Shown here: in pieces, positions 30,961-39,593 of the stretch
Layout: each line of letters starts with the position of its first letter
Position numbering within the stretch: the stretch's first letter is position 1
From: Tessaracoccus sp.
GTDB taxonomy: Bacteria; Actinomycetota; Actinomycetes; Propionibacteriales; Propionibacteriaceae
DNA: 64,000 bases
Assembly: GCF_016714275.1 (NCBI RefSeq)
Contig: NZ_JADJNP010000001.1
Span: 1,116,001-1,180,000, forward strand
Direction: 5' to 3'
Notes under the pieces: generated by a model
Told to the model about the DNA's origin: nothing
The model's database searches: none
The model's input: only the letters and a program-made list of their open reading frames with translations
Program-made: the position numbers and the translations under genes

Positions 30961-31197
30961 ATGGCACGAATAAGAACGATTTCACCGGGACGACAAGATG
31001 TCCATGTTCATCCGTCCGAGGTCGATTGCTTTCATCAGGTCGTGCTGACTGAAGACGGCTCTCGGTATCTGCATCTGTCAACATTTGGGTCGGACGACCG
31101 CATTTCGAGAGCAAAGAGCAGCCAGTCGATCCAGATCAACGAGTCGACCGCTCGGGAACTAGTTGCGATAATCCGGCAAACGTTTCCTAATCTGTGA
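30961..31197 (+). CDS. Small conserved protein, unknown function (78 aa)
   Basis: A 78-residue ORF starting right after the G/C block, with a GGAGGGA box upstream. The pattern DVHVHPSEVDCFHQVV, LHLSTFGSDDR and SSQSIQINESTARELVAII resembles a family of short actinobacterial proteins I cannot name. Its codon use is less GC-rich than the chromosome average, like the next gene. Upstream context is unreliable. Confidence 0.6.
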   Translation: MARIRTISPGRQDVHVHPSEVDCFHQVVLTEDGSRYLHLSTFGSDDRISRAKSSQSIQINESTARELVAIIRQTFPNL

Positions 31198-31311
31198 GTA
31201 ATGACCCACTACCAGCTCACTCGCGCCATCTAGCTCTATATTGTGAATGACTTCTTGGATCTCTGCACCCCGGGCATGCTTGTTGAACAAGATTTCGGCC
31301 CCTGTTCAGAC

Positions 31312-32232
31312 CTACCCAGCGGACCGGAGCGTCTGAGCTGAGACGCCGAGCCTATACGCAATCCACTTGCGAACAAGTTCAACCCCTTGTTGGAAATGCT
31401 CCTGCTTGAGCGCCGGATCAATCTGTGGCCGATTTGCATGCTTCACTGAATTATACGACTCCGCGAATCGCCCTCCAAACGTTGAAGGTTGGAAGCTCAG
31501 GGTTCGACTCACATCTTGCACCAACAGGTCGACCCGATCAACAACTGGTTTCTTATTCGCCGCATTCTCTGACTTCCCTCTTTCCTGAAACAACTCGTAG
31601 CCAATGGCCTCGAAAGCAATTCCCAGCTGCGCGATACCGGCATCTATCGTGGCGCCCTCTAAATCGAGAAGACTCACGAATGGATCCAAGCCTCGCGCAT
31701 ACCTCTTAGCCAATTGCAGCCACTTTCGCACGCCCACTTTTCCGATATCTTGGTAGTCGAACATAAAACGGTCTCGTTCACTCCAAGCGGGAACCGACAC
31801 CCCCGTCAGCGCCGTACGCACGCCATACCATTCCGGCAACGACACACCTCCCGGGATCTGGATACATTCGCGAGAATTATGCGCCTCATGAGAGAGAAAA
31901 TCCAGCCTTTTCCAGGCTGCGATACGGAGGAGATTGCAAATCGCAAAATGAATATCCAGATGGGACTCCCAGTCGCATTCACGGGCACGGAGGGTCCTAA
32001 TATACACACGGCTTCTATATACCACCTCGGACCGGCTAGGAGTGGGGAGCCGTCCGATCACCATTGCCGAGAGGTTCATGACTCTCGCGAGCGCGACGTC
32101 GGGAACAGCTGACATCGTGGTTGATGTTTGAAGAGGACGCCCCTCCTGCGTGAAAGAAGTAGTCGTCGCATGAGCACTCAAGCGAAGCCACGCAGCTAGG
32201 CCATCGATCTCGGATCTTAGACCATTTACCTT
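31312..32232 (-). pseudogene. HEPN/ApeA-like protein, 5' truncated by IS
   Basis: About 306 native residues, with the open frame running on to 32349 through IS-derived sequence. The C-terminal part has the pattern RFAESYNSVKHANR, compatible with an R-x(4-6)-H HEPN RNase motif, preceded by a helical region (GIAQLGIAFEAIGYELF). The middle resembles the ApeA N-terminal domain. The G+C content is visibly lower than in flanking genes, a sign of transfer. The N-terminal portion expected of ApeA-like proteins is missing where IS21-end sequence begins. The family assignment is tentative. Confidence 0.5.
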
Positions 32233-32418
32233 ACTGCATACTGCGGCGGGTTTGAGCCGGTAGTTCAGGCTGGACTGAGCCACCCCGACTGGGTCGGATG
32301 AGCCGGGCCGCTGGGGCGGTGAGCCACCCGGTGGTTCTGGGTGACCCACCGTTAGGGTAGGCGGGTTTTACTCGTTGGTGGCGAAGTGTCGGCGCATGGA
32401 GTCGGTGCAGTTCACGGT

Positions 32419-33745
32419 TGTCGCGCGTCAGACTATGTGGCAGGGGTAGTTAGTTGCTGAGGCAACGCCCCTATCGAAACGTCTGAGTCATGAGTCGTCC
32501 CCCGACGATCCCGGTGGAGAAGAAGCTCCGCATTGTGTTGTCCGTGCTGCAGGGGTGAGATCTCGATCGCTGAGGCGGCCCGTCGTGAGAAGGTGTCCGA
32601 GCAGGCGATCGGGAACTGGAAGCGTCAGTTCCTCGAGGGCGGGAGGGCCGGCATCGAGGCGGGCAAGTCAAGCCCTCGTCGCGGGAGCAGCAGCTTCAGG
32701 ACGAGGTCGCCGAGCTGACCCAGGCCCTCGGCGAGGCGGCGGTCGAGATCCGTGTGTGGAAGAAGAGTGCCGAGGGCCGTCTGGGCCCTTCGAGGACCTC
32801 GAGGTGATCCGTGTGGAGTCGGGCATGTCGACCGCGAGGTTCTGCAAGCTGATCGACATGCCCGAGCGGACCTGGCGGCGCTGGCAGGCCAAGGCGAAGA
32901 TCGAACGGCCGGTGAAGGGTCCGTGGCCGCAGCCGGCGCGGGACGCGGCCCGGCCGCTGGTCACCGCGCATGCGTTGAAGAAGCCGGAGTGGGGGCATCG
33001 GAAGATCTGGGCGATGACCCGCCACGACGGGCATAGTGTCGCAGGCAACCGTGCTGCGGCTGCTGCGCGATGACGGGCTGATCCTGCCGTCCGAATATCA
33101 GAAGCAGCGTCGGGAGCTGGCGAAGGACCGCAAGGCCGCGTTCGCGAGGAACCCGACGGGACCGAATCAGGTGTGGCAGCTGGACTTCAGCGAGTTCGAG
33201 ACCACCACCGGCGGGACGTGGCGGATCGCGGGGTGCGGGACTGGTTCTCCAAGGTCGAGCATCCGTTTCACGTCACCGACGGCGAATCAGCATGACGCGA
33301 TCGCCGCGATCGAGCTCGCCCTCGCCGACTACGAGGTCATGTTCGGGCACCCGCTCATCGACCAGTGCGAGGTCGATGCCGAGACGGAGAGCTACTGCCC
33401 GTCGTCACGATCGTCACGGACACGGGACCGTTCCGGTCGCTGAACTTCGAGCTGTTCATCATGCGCCACCCCGGAGCTGCGGCGTCCGCACCCGAGTGAA
33501 ATCGCCCGGGCAGAACGGGTCACGCGAACGCGGGTTCAGGACGCTGAAGTACGAGCGGCTGTTCCTCGACGACATCCCCGACGCGCTCACGCTCGTCGAA
33601 CGCGCCGAGGACTACCGCATCGAGTACAACGAGATCCGCCCGCACGAGGCCATCGCCTGGAACCGGCCGATGGAGGTGCACCTGGGCCTGGCCGACCCCA
33701 CCATCCCCAACTTCGAAAGAGAAGAAATCCTGCCAACTACTTGAC
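32419..33745 (+). mobile_element. rve-transposase IS inserted in istB
   Basis: A 1327-bp insertion flanked by a 12-bp direct repeat (GCAGTTCACGGT at 32407-32418 and 33746-33757). Imperfect inverted termini are present (GTCAGACTATGTGGCAGG inside the left end and GTCAAGTAGTTGGCAGG read inward from the right end). Removing it and one repeat copy rejoins the istB reading ...TVNC-TDSM.... The direct repeat is longer than the 3-5 bp usual for IS3, so the family may be IS1202-like or another rve group. Confidence 0.7.
32490..33744 (+). pseudogene. rve/DDE transposase with HTH orfA part, multiple frameshifts
   Basis: Translation pieced from several frames gives an N-terminal helix-turn-helix (ISIAEAARREKVSEQAIGNWKRQF), a coiled region (REQQLQDEVAELTQALGEAA), a second HTH (RFCKLIDMPERTWRRWQ) and an integrase-core domain. 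The core shows QVWQLDFSEFE (first D), a VTIVTDTGPF-like segment (second D) and NGSRERGFRTLKYER (E). Frame changes occur near 32556, 32680, 32795, 33040, 33235, 33400 and 33465. That is far too many for an active gene unless base-calling is poor. Confidence 0.75.
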
Positions 33746-34077
33746 GCAGTTCACGGTCACGGTGTGAGCTGCTGCGGTGATCCTGTCGATGATCGCGTCG
33801 GCGAGGATCTTCTCCTCCATCCGGTCGTGCCACTTCGCTGGCGGGAGTTGGGTGGCGAAGATCGTGGAGCCCACCCGAGTGCGCCTGTCGATCAGGGTGT
33901 GCAGGTTCTTGACCTGGTCCCGGGTCGGCGCGCTGAGGAACCAGTCGTCGATCACGAGCAGGTCCAGGCTCACGAGCCGTTTGAGGACCTGGCTGCGGGA
34001 GTCGGTCTTCTCCGCGATGGTGAGCTGAACCGCCCCGGGTTTGGTGGAGGGTCTTGACCGCTTCAGGAGGTGGAGTC

Positions 34078-34363
34078 ATGCCTGCACCAAGGAAGTACAA
34101 CGACGAGTTGCGTGAGCGTGCGGTCCGCACGGTCAACGAGACGATCAGGAGAACCCGGGGATGCCGGTCAAGCGCGCCTGCAACCAGGTGGGCGAGCAGC
34201 GGGATCCCGGGATCGACGCTGCGGAACTGGCTGCGGGCCCCGGCGGGGTCGGGTCGTCGGCGGTGGAGACCGATCCGCATGCTCGGCTCGTGCAGCTGGA
34301 GAAGGAGAACCGGGAGCCCGTCGAGCGAACGCGATACTGAGGTCGGCCTCGGCTTTCTTCGCG
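34078..34363 (+). pseudogene. IS3 orfA (HTH transposase subunit), frameshifted and cut
   Basis: Starts MPAPRKYNDELRERAVRTVN with an AGGAGG-type box. It continues in other frames as MPVKRACNQVGEQRGIPGSTLRNW and ARRANAILRSASAFFA. The usual orfA ending (SAFFA followed by an ELDR-type segment) is interrupted exactly after FFA by the IS110 element. The missing ELDR codons reappear at 35636. Confidence 0.75.
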
Positions 34364-34382
34364 TCAATGCCACGCTTGAAGT

Positions 34383-34514
34383 GTCCGGCAGAGCCTCCTT
34401 TCTTCGTTGCCTGAGGTTGTGGCTTCGTCCGATGTGCGGCTCTGCCGGACGCCTAGCCATCGGGGCGGGCGTGGCCTGATAGGAGCTTGCCAGGCTCTCG
34501 ATTGACGCCTGCCC
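34383..34514 (+). ncRNA. Putative IS110 bridge RNA (target- and donor-binding loops)
   Basis: The first stem is 34383-34395 with 34438-34450 (13 perfect pairs) enclosing a 42-nt loop. The second stem is 34463-34472 with 34505-34514 (10 pairs, one G-U) enclosing a 32-nt loop whose 3' strand is partly shared with the right donor guide. In loop 1, CTTTCTTCG (34398-34406) equals the target left flank 34353-34361, and GCTTCG (34422-34427) can pair with CGGAGC at 35634-35639 with one wobble. In loop 2, GATAGGAGC (34478-34486) matches the right end 35623-35630 in 8 bases, and ATTGACGC (34501-34508) is the exact complement of the left end 34361-34368. Both left guides are followed by TTGCC. Position and logic fit known IS110 bridge RNAs. 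Confidence 0.75.
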
Positions 34515-34565
34515 ACCAGTCCGGTGGCCAGGCCTGGTGCCACGTCACCATGGAGGGAGAACAGG

Positions 34566-35621
34566 ATGCTTATCACGATCGGGCCGACTGCCACATGAAG
34601 TCCCACACACTGTCGCCGTTGATCCAGTCGGAGAATCTAGGCCAGATCACGGTCGGCACAAACACCGATGGCCACCTGCGGTTGCTGACCTGGGCCGAGC
34701 AGTTCGACGAGGTCATCTTCGCTCTCGAGGACTGCAGGCACGTCACCCGTCGGCTCGAACGTGACCTGCTGCGCGCCGGCCAGAAGGTCCTTTGCGCCCA
34801 CGACTGATGGGTGAGACTCGCCGCATCGCACGGCAACCGGGCAAGTCAGATCCCATCGATGCCGGCGGTGCCATCGCCGCCCTGCGCCATCCCGACCTGC
34901 CGACAGCCCAACCGACGGGCCAGCTCGCGACATCAAGCTCCTGTCGGACCATCGCCGCGACTTGGTGATGCAGCGGACCCGCGCCTGTTGCCAGATCCGC
35001 TGGTTCCCGCACGAGCTGACCTGACCTGGATATTCCTGCCCGAGGCCTACGGCATCACAACCACCTCAAGCGCGTGCGCACCGTGCTCGCGTCGATGTCG
35101 GGCACCGTCGCCCGGCTAGCCAGGGAGCTGACGCAGCGCATCGGTGAGTTGAACCAGCAGATCGCCCAACTCGACAAGGAACTGACCACCTTGGTCAAGC
35201 AGCACGCGCCGGCCCTGCTGGAGATCCCAGGCTGCGGTGTCTTGTCAGCAGCCCTGATCGTCGGCGAGACCGCTGGCGTTGAGCGATTCCGGAACAAGGA
35301 CGCCTATGCACGGTTCACGGGCACAGCACCCGTCCCGGTGTGGTCGGGTTCCTCCGTCGGCAAGGTCCGGCTCAACCGAGGCGGGAACCGCCAGATGAAC
35401 TGGGCACTGCCATGATCGCCGTCACCCAAGCCCGCGGCATCGGTCCTGGCAAGGACTACCTGACAAAACAGCAAGCCCGGGGCAAGGACCGAGTCGCTGG
35501 ACTCCGACTCCTACGACGGCGCCTCTCCGACACCGTGTTCGCCGCCCTGAGGACCGACGCCGCGATCACGCTAGCGTCCCGGCAACAAGACCGCGACCAC
35601 GGCCTTCCCGCGGCCGCTTGA
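34566..35621 (+). pseudogene. IS110 transposase, frameshifted
   Basis: The ATG at 34566 has a GGAGGGAGAA box. Pieced frames give GADCHMKSHTLS, LGQITVGTNTDGHLRLLTWAEQF and FALEDCRHVTRRLERDLL (DEDD RuvC-like N-domain). They continue through ELKLLSDHRRDLV-like sequence to LLEIPGCGVLSAALIVGE and the C-terminal Tnp domain TGTAPVPVWSGSSVGKVRLNRGGNRQMNWAL, which contains the catalytic serine region. At least five single-base frame changes, several at G or C runs, break it. Either the copy has decayed or this part of the assembly has indel errors. Confidence 0.78.
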
Positions 35622-35649
35622 CATAGGAGCACGCGGAGCTCGACCGCCC

Positions 35650-36590
35650 CTCTCCACGTTGATCAACTACATCGATCAGCACGGACCGCTTCGGGGTCGA
35701 GCCGATCTGCGCCGTGCCCCAAGCCGGCGCCCAGATCGCCCGGAGCACCTACTACGCGGCCAAAAGCGCTCACCGTCGCAGCGGGCGCTGGCCGACGCGG
35801 CGCTGGATGAGCGCATCCAAGCGACCTACCAGGCGAACTACCAGGTCTACGGGGTGATGAAGATGTGGAAGGTCCTCAACCGGCAGGAGGTCCGAGACGA
35901 GCACGGCCGGACCACCGGGGCCCACTATCCACCGGTGGCCCGGTGCACCGGCCCGCCGTATGAGGGCGTTGGGTCTGACCGGAGCGGTCGCCGGTGATCA
36001 CAAGCGGCCCCGCACGACCCCACCGGCCAAGGACGCCCATCCGGCAGACCAACCCCAACCGCGACTTCACGTCCCCGGCGCGGACAACCGGTGGGTCGCT
36101 GACATCACTACGGCCAACATGGGCCGGTTCGTCCACGTGGCGTGATGGACCTGTCTCCAGGATCGTCGGCTGGCGGGTCTCCGGATCACTGCACACCGAC
36201 CCGGCCCTGGACGCCCTCGAGCAGGCCATCCGGCGCGCGCGACGGGGGTGCTGTCGGGTCTGGTCCACCACGCCGACCGCGGCGTCCAGTATCGAGCGAT
36301 CCGCCACCGAACGGTTGGAGGAACTCGGAATCGTCGCCTCGGTCGGGTCCAGGGCGATTCCTACGACAACGCCGCCGCCGAGGCGTTGAACCGTGTCTTC
36401 AAGACCGGCTGATCCGGCGTCGAGGGCCGTGGCGCACTCTTGAGCACGTCGAGTTGGAAGTTCTCCGATGGGTCGACTGGACAACACGGCCCGCACACAC
36501 CTGGTGCGACTACCGCACCCGCCGCATACGAGCACGCCTACGATGCTCTCAGAACCCTTCCGCGGCGACCGCCGCCGAAGAACACACAAC
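35650..36590 (+). pseudogene. IS3 orfB (integrase-core transposase), frameshifted
   Basis: Fragments in successive frames read LINYIDQH, ALADAALDERIQATYQANYQVYGVMKMWKVL, DNRWVADITT (first D), RIVGWRVSGSLHTDPALDALEQAI, a HADRG-type segment, RLEELGIVASVG, YDNAAAEALNRVFKT (E) and a C-terminal WVDW-NTARTH segment. That is the normal order of IS3 orfB. At least six frame changes are present. It belongs to the element bounded at 34027-36615. Confidence 0.75.
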
Positions 36591-36741
36591 TCTCCACTAA
36601 ACCCGGGGTGGTTCAGCCCGGGCTCCGCCGACCCCGGTGTGGCGCTGTCGCATCCAGGCACCGCACGGGACTGCTGAAGGTTTGGTTGACTCCAAGATCG
36701 CATGACTCTCACGAGAGGTGGTGCTGGAAGGATGGCATCCA

Positions 36742-37080
36742 TGCCGAAGATCGCTTACACCGACGAGTTCAGGCGCGACGCGGGTCGCGCTGGTCGCCCC
36801 AGGCATCCCGCAGAAGCAGGTCGCCAAGGACATGGGGATGGCCAAGACCACCCTTCAAGCCTGGGTCCGCGACGCTCGCTTCCAGTCCCACGGGATGACC
36901 CCGACCACCGATCCTGAGCAGCGCAAGGACATGGCCCAGGCGTTACGCAGGATCCACGAGCTGGAGATGGAGAACGAGGTCCTACGGCGAGCGGCGGCGT
37001 ATCTGTCGCAGGCTCACATCACGCCCCAAAATGATCTACCCGCTCGTGAAGGAGATGGCTGCGGTCCGGTGCCACCGTGA
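36742..37080 (+). pseudogene. IS3 orfA, one frameshift
   Basis: Begins MPKIAYTDEFRRDA, then shifts by one base to ALVAPGIPQKQVAKDMGMAKTTLQAWVRDA (helix-turn-helix) and RRIHELEMENEVLRRAAAYLSQ (leucine-zipper tail typical of orfA). The shift lies near 36780. It overlaps the beginning of orfB, as needed for the family's programmed -1 frameshift. Confidence 0.75.
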
Positions 37081-38554
37081 GGGTGCCGGTGGCGGTCGCG
37101 TGTCGGGTGTTGGGATTCTCCAAGCAGGGCTACTACAAGTGGCTCAAGCAGCCGGTGTCGGCCCGCGAGGCCGAAGAGCGTGAGCTGATCGACGTGCTCC
37201 ACCAGCTCCACGATGATGACCCGGAGGGCGGCTACCGCGTCCTGGCCGATGACATTGCCGAGTTGGGCTACGAGTTGTCGGAGCGCAGAGTGTGGCGGCT
37301 GTGCCGGGTCGCTGGCATCCAGTCGGTGTTCACCAGGCGCAAGACCCGGTACAAGAAGGCCGGCGCTCCCGTCCACGATGACCTGGTCAACAGGCAGTTC
37401 AGCGCCGACGGCCCCAACGAGCTATGGCTGAGCGACATCACCGAGCACCGCACCCGCGAGGGCAAGGTCTACCTTTGTGCGATCAAGGACGTGTTCTCCA
37501 ACCGGATCGTGGGCTACTCGATCGATTCGCGGATGAAGGCCCGTATCGCCGTCAACGCGCTCCAGATGGCAGTGGCCCACCGAGGCCGGCCCGCCGGGGT
37601 GATCGTGCATTCCGACCGCGGGTCCCAAGGCGGTTCGCCCCGTCGGAAGGTGTGTGATGGGCGGGCTGTCGAAAGACGGCGTGCGGGGGGGCGGTTGCGG
37701 GGATGTCGCGGGCGACGTGGGGGGGGGGGGGGGGGGGGGGGTGGGGTCGCGGTTTCGTCACGGCGGCAGCGCCTGGCCGAGCGAGTGGCCGCTACCGTCC
37801 TTCGCCAGCGTGAGGAGTGGACTTAAGGCTCAGGGGGGGTTGGGGGACGGTCGGATCCTGCACAGTCAGCTGCGCGAGCCGTGGGCCGGGACGTGGCGGA
37901 AGGCAGGCGGAATCCCAACGAAGATGGTCCCGGCGCGGAGCAGGCGGCGCTGGCAAGGTCGCCCGCCGGCCGGGCCCTGACCGCCGTCTGGAAAGGGTTG
38001 AACACACGGGCGGTCGAAGGCGCGGCGCGGCTTGGCCCCGTCAGCCGGGCCCTCCAAGCCTTCGGGCGCCGGACTGGTGACTGCGGGCGGGGCGGACAAG
38101 CCCCAGCGGGTTCCGGCGAGCCTGATCTGGACGGGCCGTCGCGACCGGTCACGGCCGAGCGTCCGCGGGGCGACTCCCCCGCAACGCACTCACACCTTGC
38201 CTGGCGGCACAAGTCCGCACGGCCCAAGGGTCCTGGGCCTGAGCGGTGTACGCGGTGAACCTGCAATTCCGCTCCAGACGCTTCCTGAAGGCCCTCAAAC
38301 GCCACGGCCTGACCGGCTCCATGGGCCGCGTGGGGGCATGCGGTGACAACGCCGCGATGGAGTCGTTCTTCGCGCTCCTGCAGAAGAACGTCCTCGACCG
38401 ACGGTCCTGGAGTACACGAGAGGAACTGCGGCTAGCGATCGTGTCCTGGATCGAGGGGAAGTACCACCGGAAACGCCGTCAACGCAGGCTCGGGAAACTC
38501 ACCCCGGTCGAGTTCGAACTCATCATGAAACCAACCGCTAGACTGGCGGCATAA
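37077..38554 (+). pseudogene. IS3 orfB split by a 638-bp insert
   Basis: The first part (to 37628) has CRVLGFSKQGYYKWLKQP, GYRVLADDIAELGYELSERRVWRLC, ELWLSDITEHRT (first D), IVGYSIDSRMKAR and VIVHSDRGSQ (second D). The second part (38267-38554) has FRSRRFLKALKRHGL, CGDNAAMESFFALLQKNVL (E), WIEGKYHRKRRQRRLGKLTP and the stop. Joining the two restores one continuous frame and the HSDRGSQF motif. The uninterrupted gene would be a complete IS3 transposase. Confidence 0.8.
37629..38266. other. 638-bp non-coding insertion inside IS3 orfB
   Basis: Very GC-rich and without a credible gene; it contains a 22-base G run near 37720. It sits exactly between the codons for Gln and Phe of HSDRGSQ/F, with CAA at both junctions. 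The size and structure-rich composition would suit an ORF-less group II intron. GTGTGTG at 37650 and GAGCGGTGTACGCGGTGAA near 38241 are faintly reminiscent of intron consensus parts. However, the termini do not fit well, so I do not assign it. An assembly chimera is the alternative. Confidence 0.5.
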
Positions 38555-38581
38555 ACCCCGGAGGTCAACCAAACCTTCAGC

Positions 38582-39196
38582 GGACCCCTCCTATTCGAGT
38601 CCGAGGACAGTGCGGTCTACGTCCTGTCCGGCGTGAACGCTTTCGGACGACCCACCACACGGACCGATAACGCGCAGTCGCTGCACCAGTTGCGGTGGCG
38701 GCTCGACTTCCACGAGTGGGACTGGTGCTTGACCGTGAGCACCTCACCGGACCGGCAGTGGGTCGAAGGCGGCGCGCTGATCCGAGGCGTCGATGAAGAC
38801 GAGGTCCTCGACCTGGCCCTGTTCCACGGCCAGGCGGTCGTGCTGCGCTGGGACCAGACCGGACTCACTGCCCTTCCCACGATGGCAGGCGTGGATGTCG
38901 GCAACCCCACCCCGGTGCCCGTTCGCATCGCTCCCGCGCTGACCGGGTGCCCGCTACGCGGAGGCGCCGACGGGGTGTGCAAAATGTACGGCGGACCGTG
39001 GACAAGATCTTCCATAAGCGCTGCGCTGATGTGGCAGCGGCACCGCGCGATGCTGCTCGATGCGTTCGGCTGCGACGTCTGCCAGGGAAACGGCGGGGAC
39101 GGGCCGGTGGGCGCCATCGATCTGTTCGTCCCCACACGCGACGGCGGCTGGCAATACGGGCCACCTCTCACACGCGACCAAATGAACGACAGCTAG
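38582..39196 (+). CDS. DUF3293-like protein, 5' end removed by IS3
   Basis: An open frame of about 205 residues starting directly at the IS3 right end. FESEDSAVYVLSGVNAFGR, then WVEGGALIRGVDEDEVLDLALFHGQAVVLRWD follows the DUF3293 pattern (an N-terminal strand ending in N-x-x-G, a mid-protein FGQ-A-x-W-like segment). The C-terminal 90 residues, including DAFGCDVCQGNGG, are not recognised. The only internal start is a GTG at 38633, so the real start was probably lost. Function is unknown. Confidence 0.6.
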   Translation, partial: GPLLFESEDSAVYVLSGVNAFGRPTTRTDNAQSLHQLRWRLDFHEWDWCLTVSTSPDRQWVEGGALIRGVDEDEVLDLALFHGQAVVLRWDQTGLTALPTMAGVDVGNPTPVPVRIAPALTGCPLRGGADGVCKMYGGPWTRSSISAALMWQRHRAMLLDAFGCDVCQGNGGDGPVGAIDLFVPTRDGGWQYGPPLTRDQMNDS

Positions 39197-39261
39197 TGGT
39201 AGCTGCCTTGAGCAGGCGTAGTCCTCGGTAAGGTCGAGCTACCACGACGCGCAGGAGACAC

Positions 39262-39546
39262 ATGACCAAGCCCAAGACCTTCACCCTGATGGGAGCAGAT
39301 GGTCTCCCCTACGCATCCGCGTCGAGGGGACAGCTCGGCGGCAACGGGCTGCACAAGATCTACGGACATCTCGACTGCTCGGCCGCCCGGCGCGCCCTGA
39401 GCAACCCCGAGCATGCAGCCGTGTATATCCAGCACCGCGTGTTCTTCGCGGACGAGGCGACCGCCGTCGCCGCGGGGTTCCGCCCCTGCGGGACGTGTAT
39501 CCGCCCTCAGTACAAGGTGTGGAAGGCGGCGCAGGAAGGCAAGTAG
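39262..39546 (+). CDS. Ada-type zinc-binding domain protein
   Basis: A 94-residue stand-alone protein with the arrangement of the Ada N-terminal metal-binding domain: YGHLDCSAARRAL, then VFFADEATAVAAGFRPCGTC. In Ada such cysteines bind zinc and one accepts methyl groups from DNA phosphotriesters. This short version is probably a zinc-binding protein without the methyltransferase part. The ribosome binding site GCAGGAG precedes the ATG. Immediately downstream lies the convergent HD-domain gene. Confidence 0.72.
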   Translation: MTKPKTFTLMGADGLPYASASRGQLGGNGLHKIYGHLDCSAARRALSNPEHAAVYIQHRVFFADEATAVAAGFRPCGTCIRPQYKVWKAAQEGK

Positions 39547-39593
39547 TGGCCGTTCCTGTCGCATCGGCCAAGCCGCCAGCCCGGTGTGGAGCC

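Larger units (their letters stand above)
32274..34026 (-). mobile_element. IS21-family remnant (istB pieces and one end)
   Basis: The minus strand encodes the C-terminal part of an IstB ATPase in two pieces: 33746-34026 (LTIAEKTDSRSQVLKRL, LLVIDDWF, GSTIFATQLPPAKWH) and 32368-32418 (TDSMRRHFATNE then stop). The two are separated by an inserted rve-type IS. Downstream of the stop, 32274-32350 carries repeated TGAGCC(A/G)C motifs, consistent with an IS21 terminal region. IstA and the N-terminal half of IstB are absent. Confidence 0.7.
34364..35635 (+). mobile_element. IS110-family element with putative bridge RNA
   Basis: About 1270 bp inserted in orfA of an IS3. Deleting it rejoins TTCTTCGCG and GAGCTCGAC to read FFA-ELD. 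The edges share GCG/CGCG, so the exact crossover is ambiguous within 3-4 bases. There are no terminal inverted repeats, as is usual for the family. The left 200 bp (34364-34565) are non-coding and structured, and the transposase follows at 34566. Confidence 0.82.
34027..36615 (+). mobile_element. IS3-family element, interrupted by IS110
   Basis: Terminal inverted repeats of 24 bp with two mismatches lie at 34027-34050 and 36592-36615, starting TGAACC and containing CCCCGGGTTT. orfA lies at 34078-34363 and orfB at 35650-36590. Without the IS110 insert the element is about 1.3 kb, a normal IS3 size. No target duplication is obvious, so flanks have been rearranged or decayed. Confidence 0.8.
36674..38580 (+). 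mobile_element. Second IS3-family element with 17-bp perfect terminal repeats
   Basis: Perfect 17-bp inverted repeats lie at 36674-36690 and 38564-38580 (CTGAAGGTTTGGTTGAC). Without the 638-bp insertion in orfB the element is about 1.27 kb, a standard IS3 size. The right end abuts a DUF3293-like gene that lacks its start, so this insertion or a later deletion removed the gene's 5' end. No target duplication was found. Confidence 0.82.

Noticed and set aside
37650..38262. Calling the orfB insert a group II intron
   Set aside because: The ends do not carry a convincing GUGYG/AY pair in the right places and no complete domain V could be drawn by eye; kept as an unassigned insertion.
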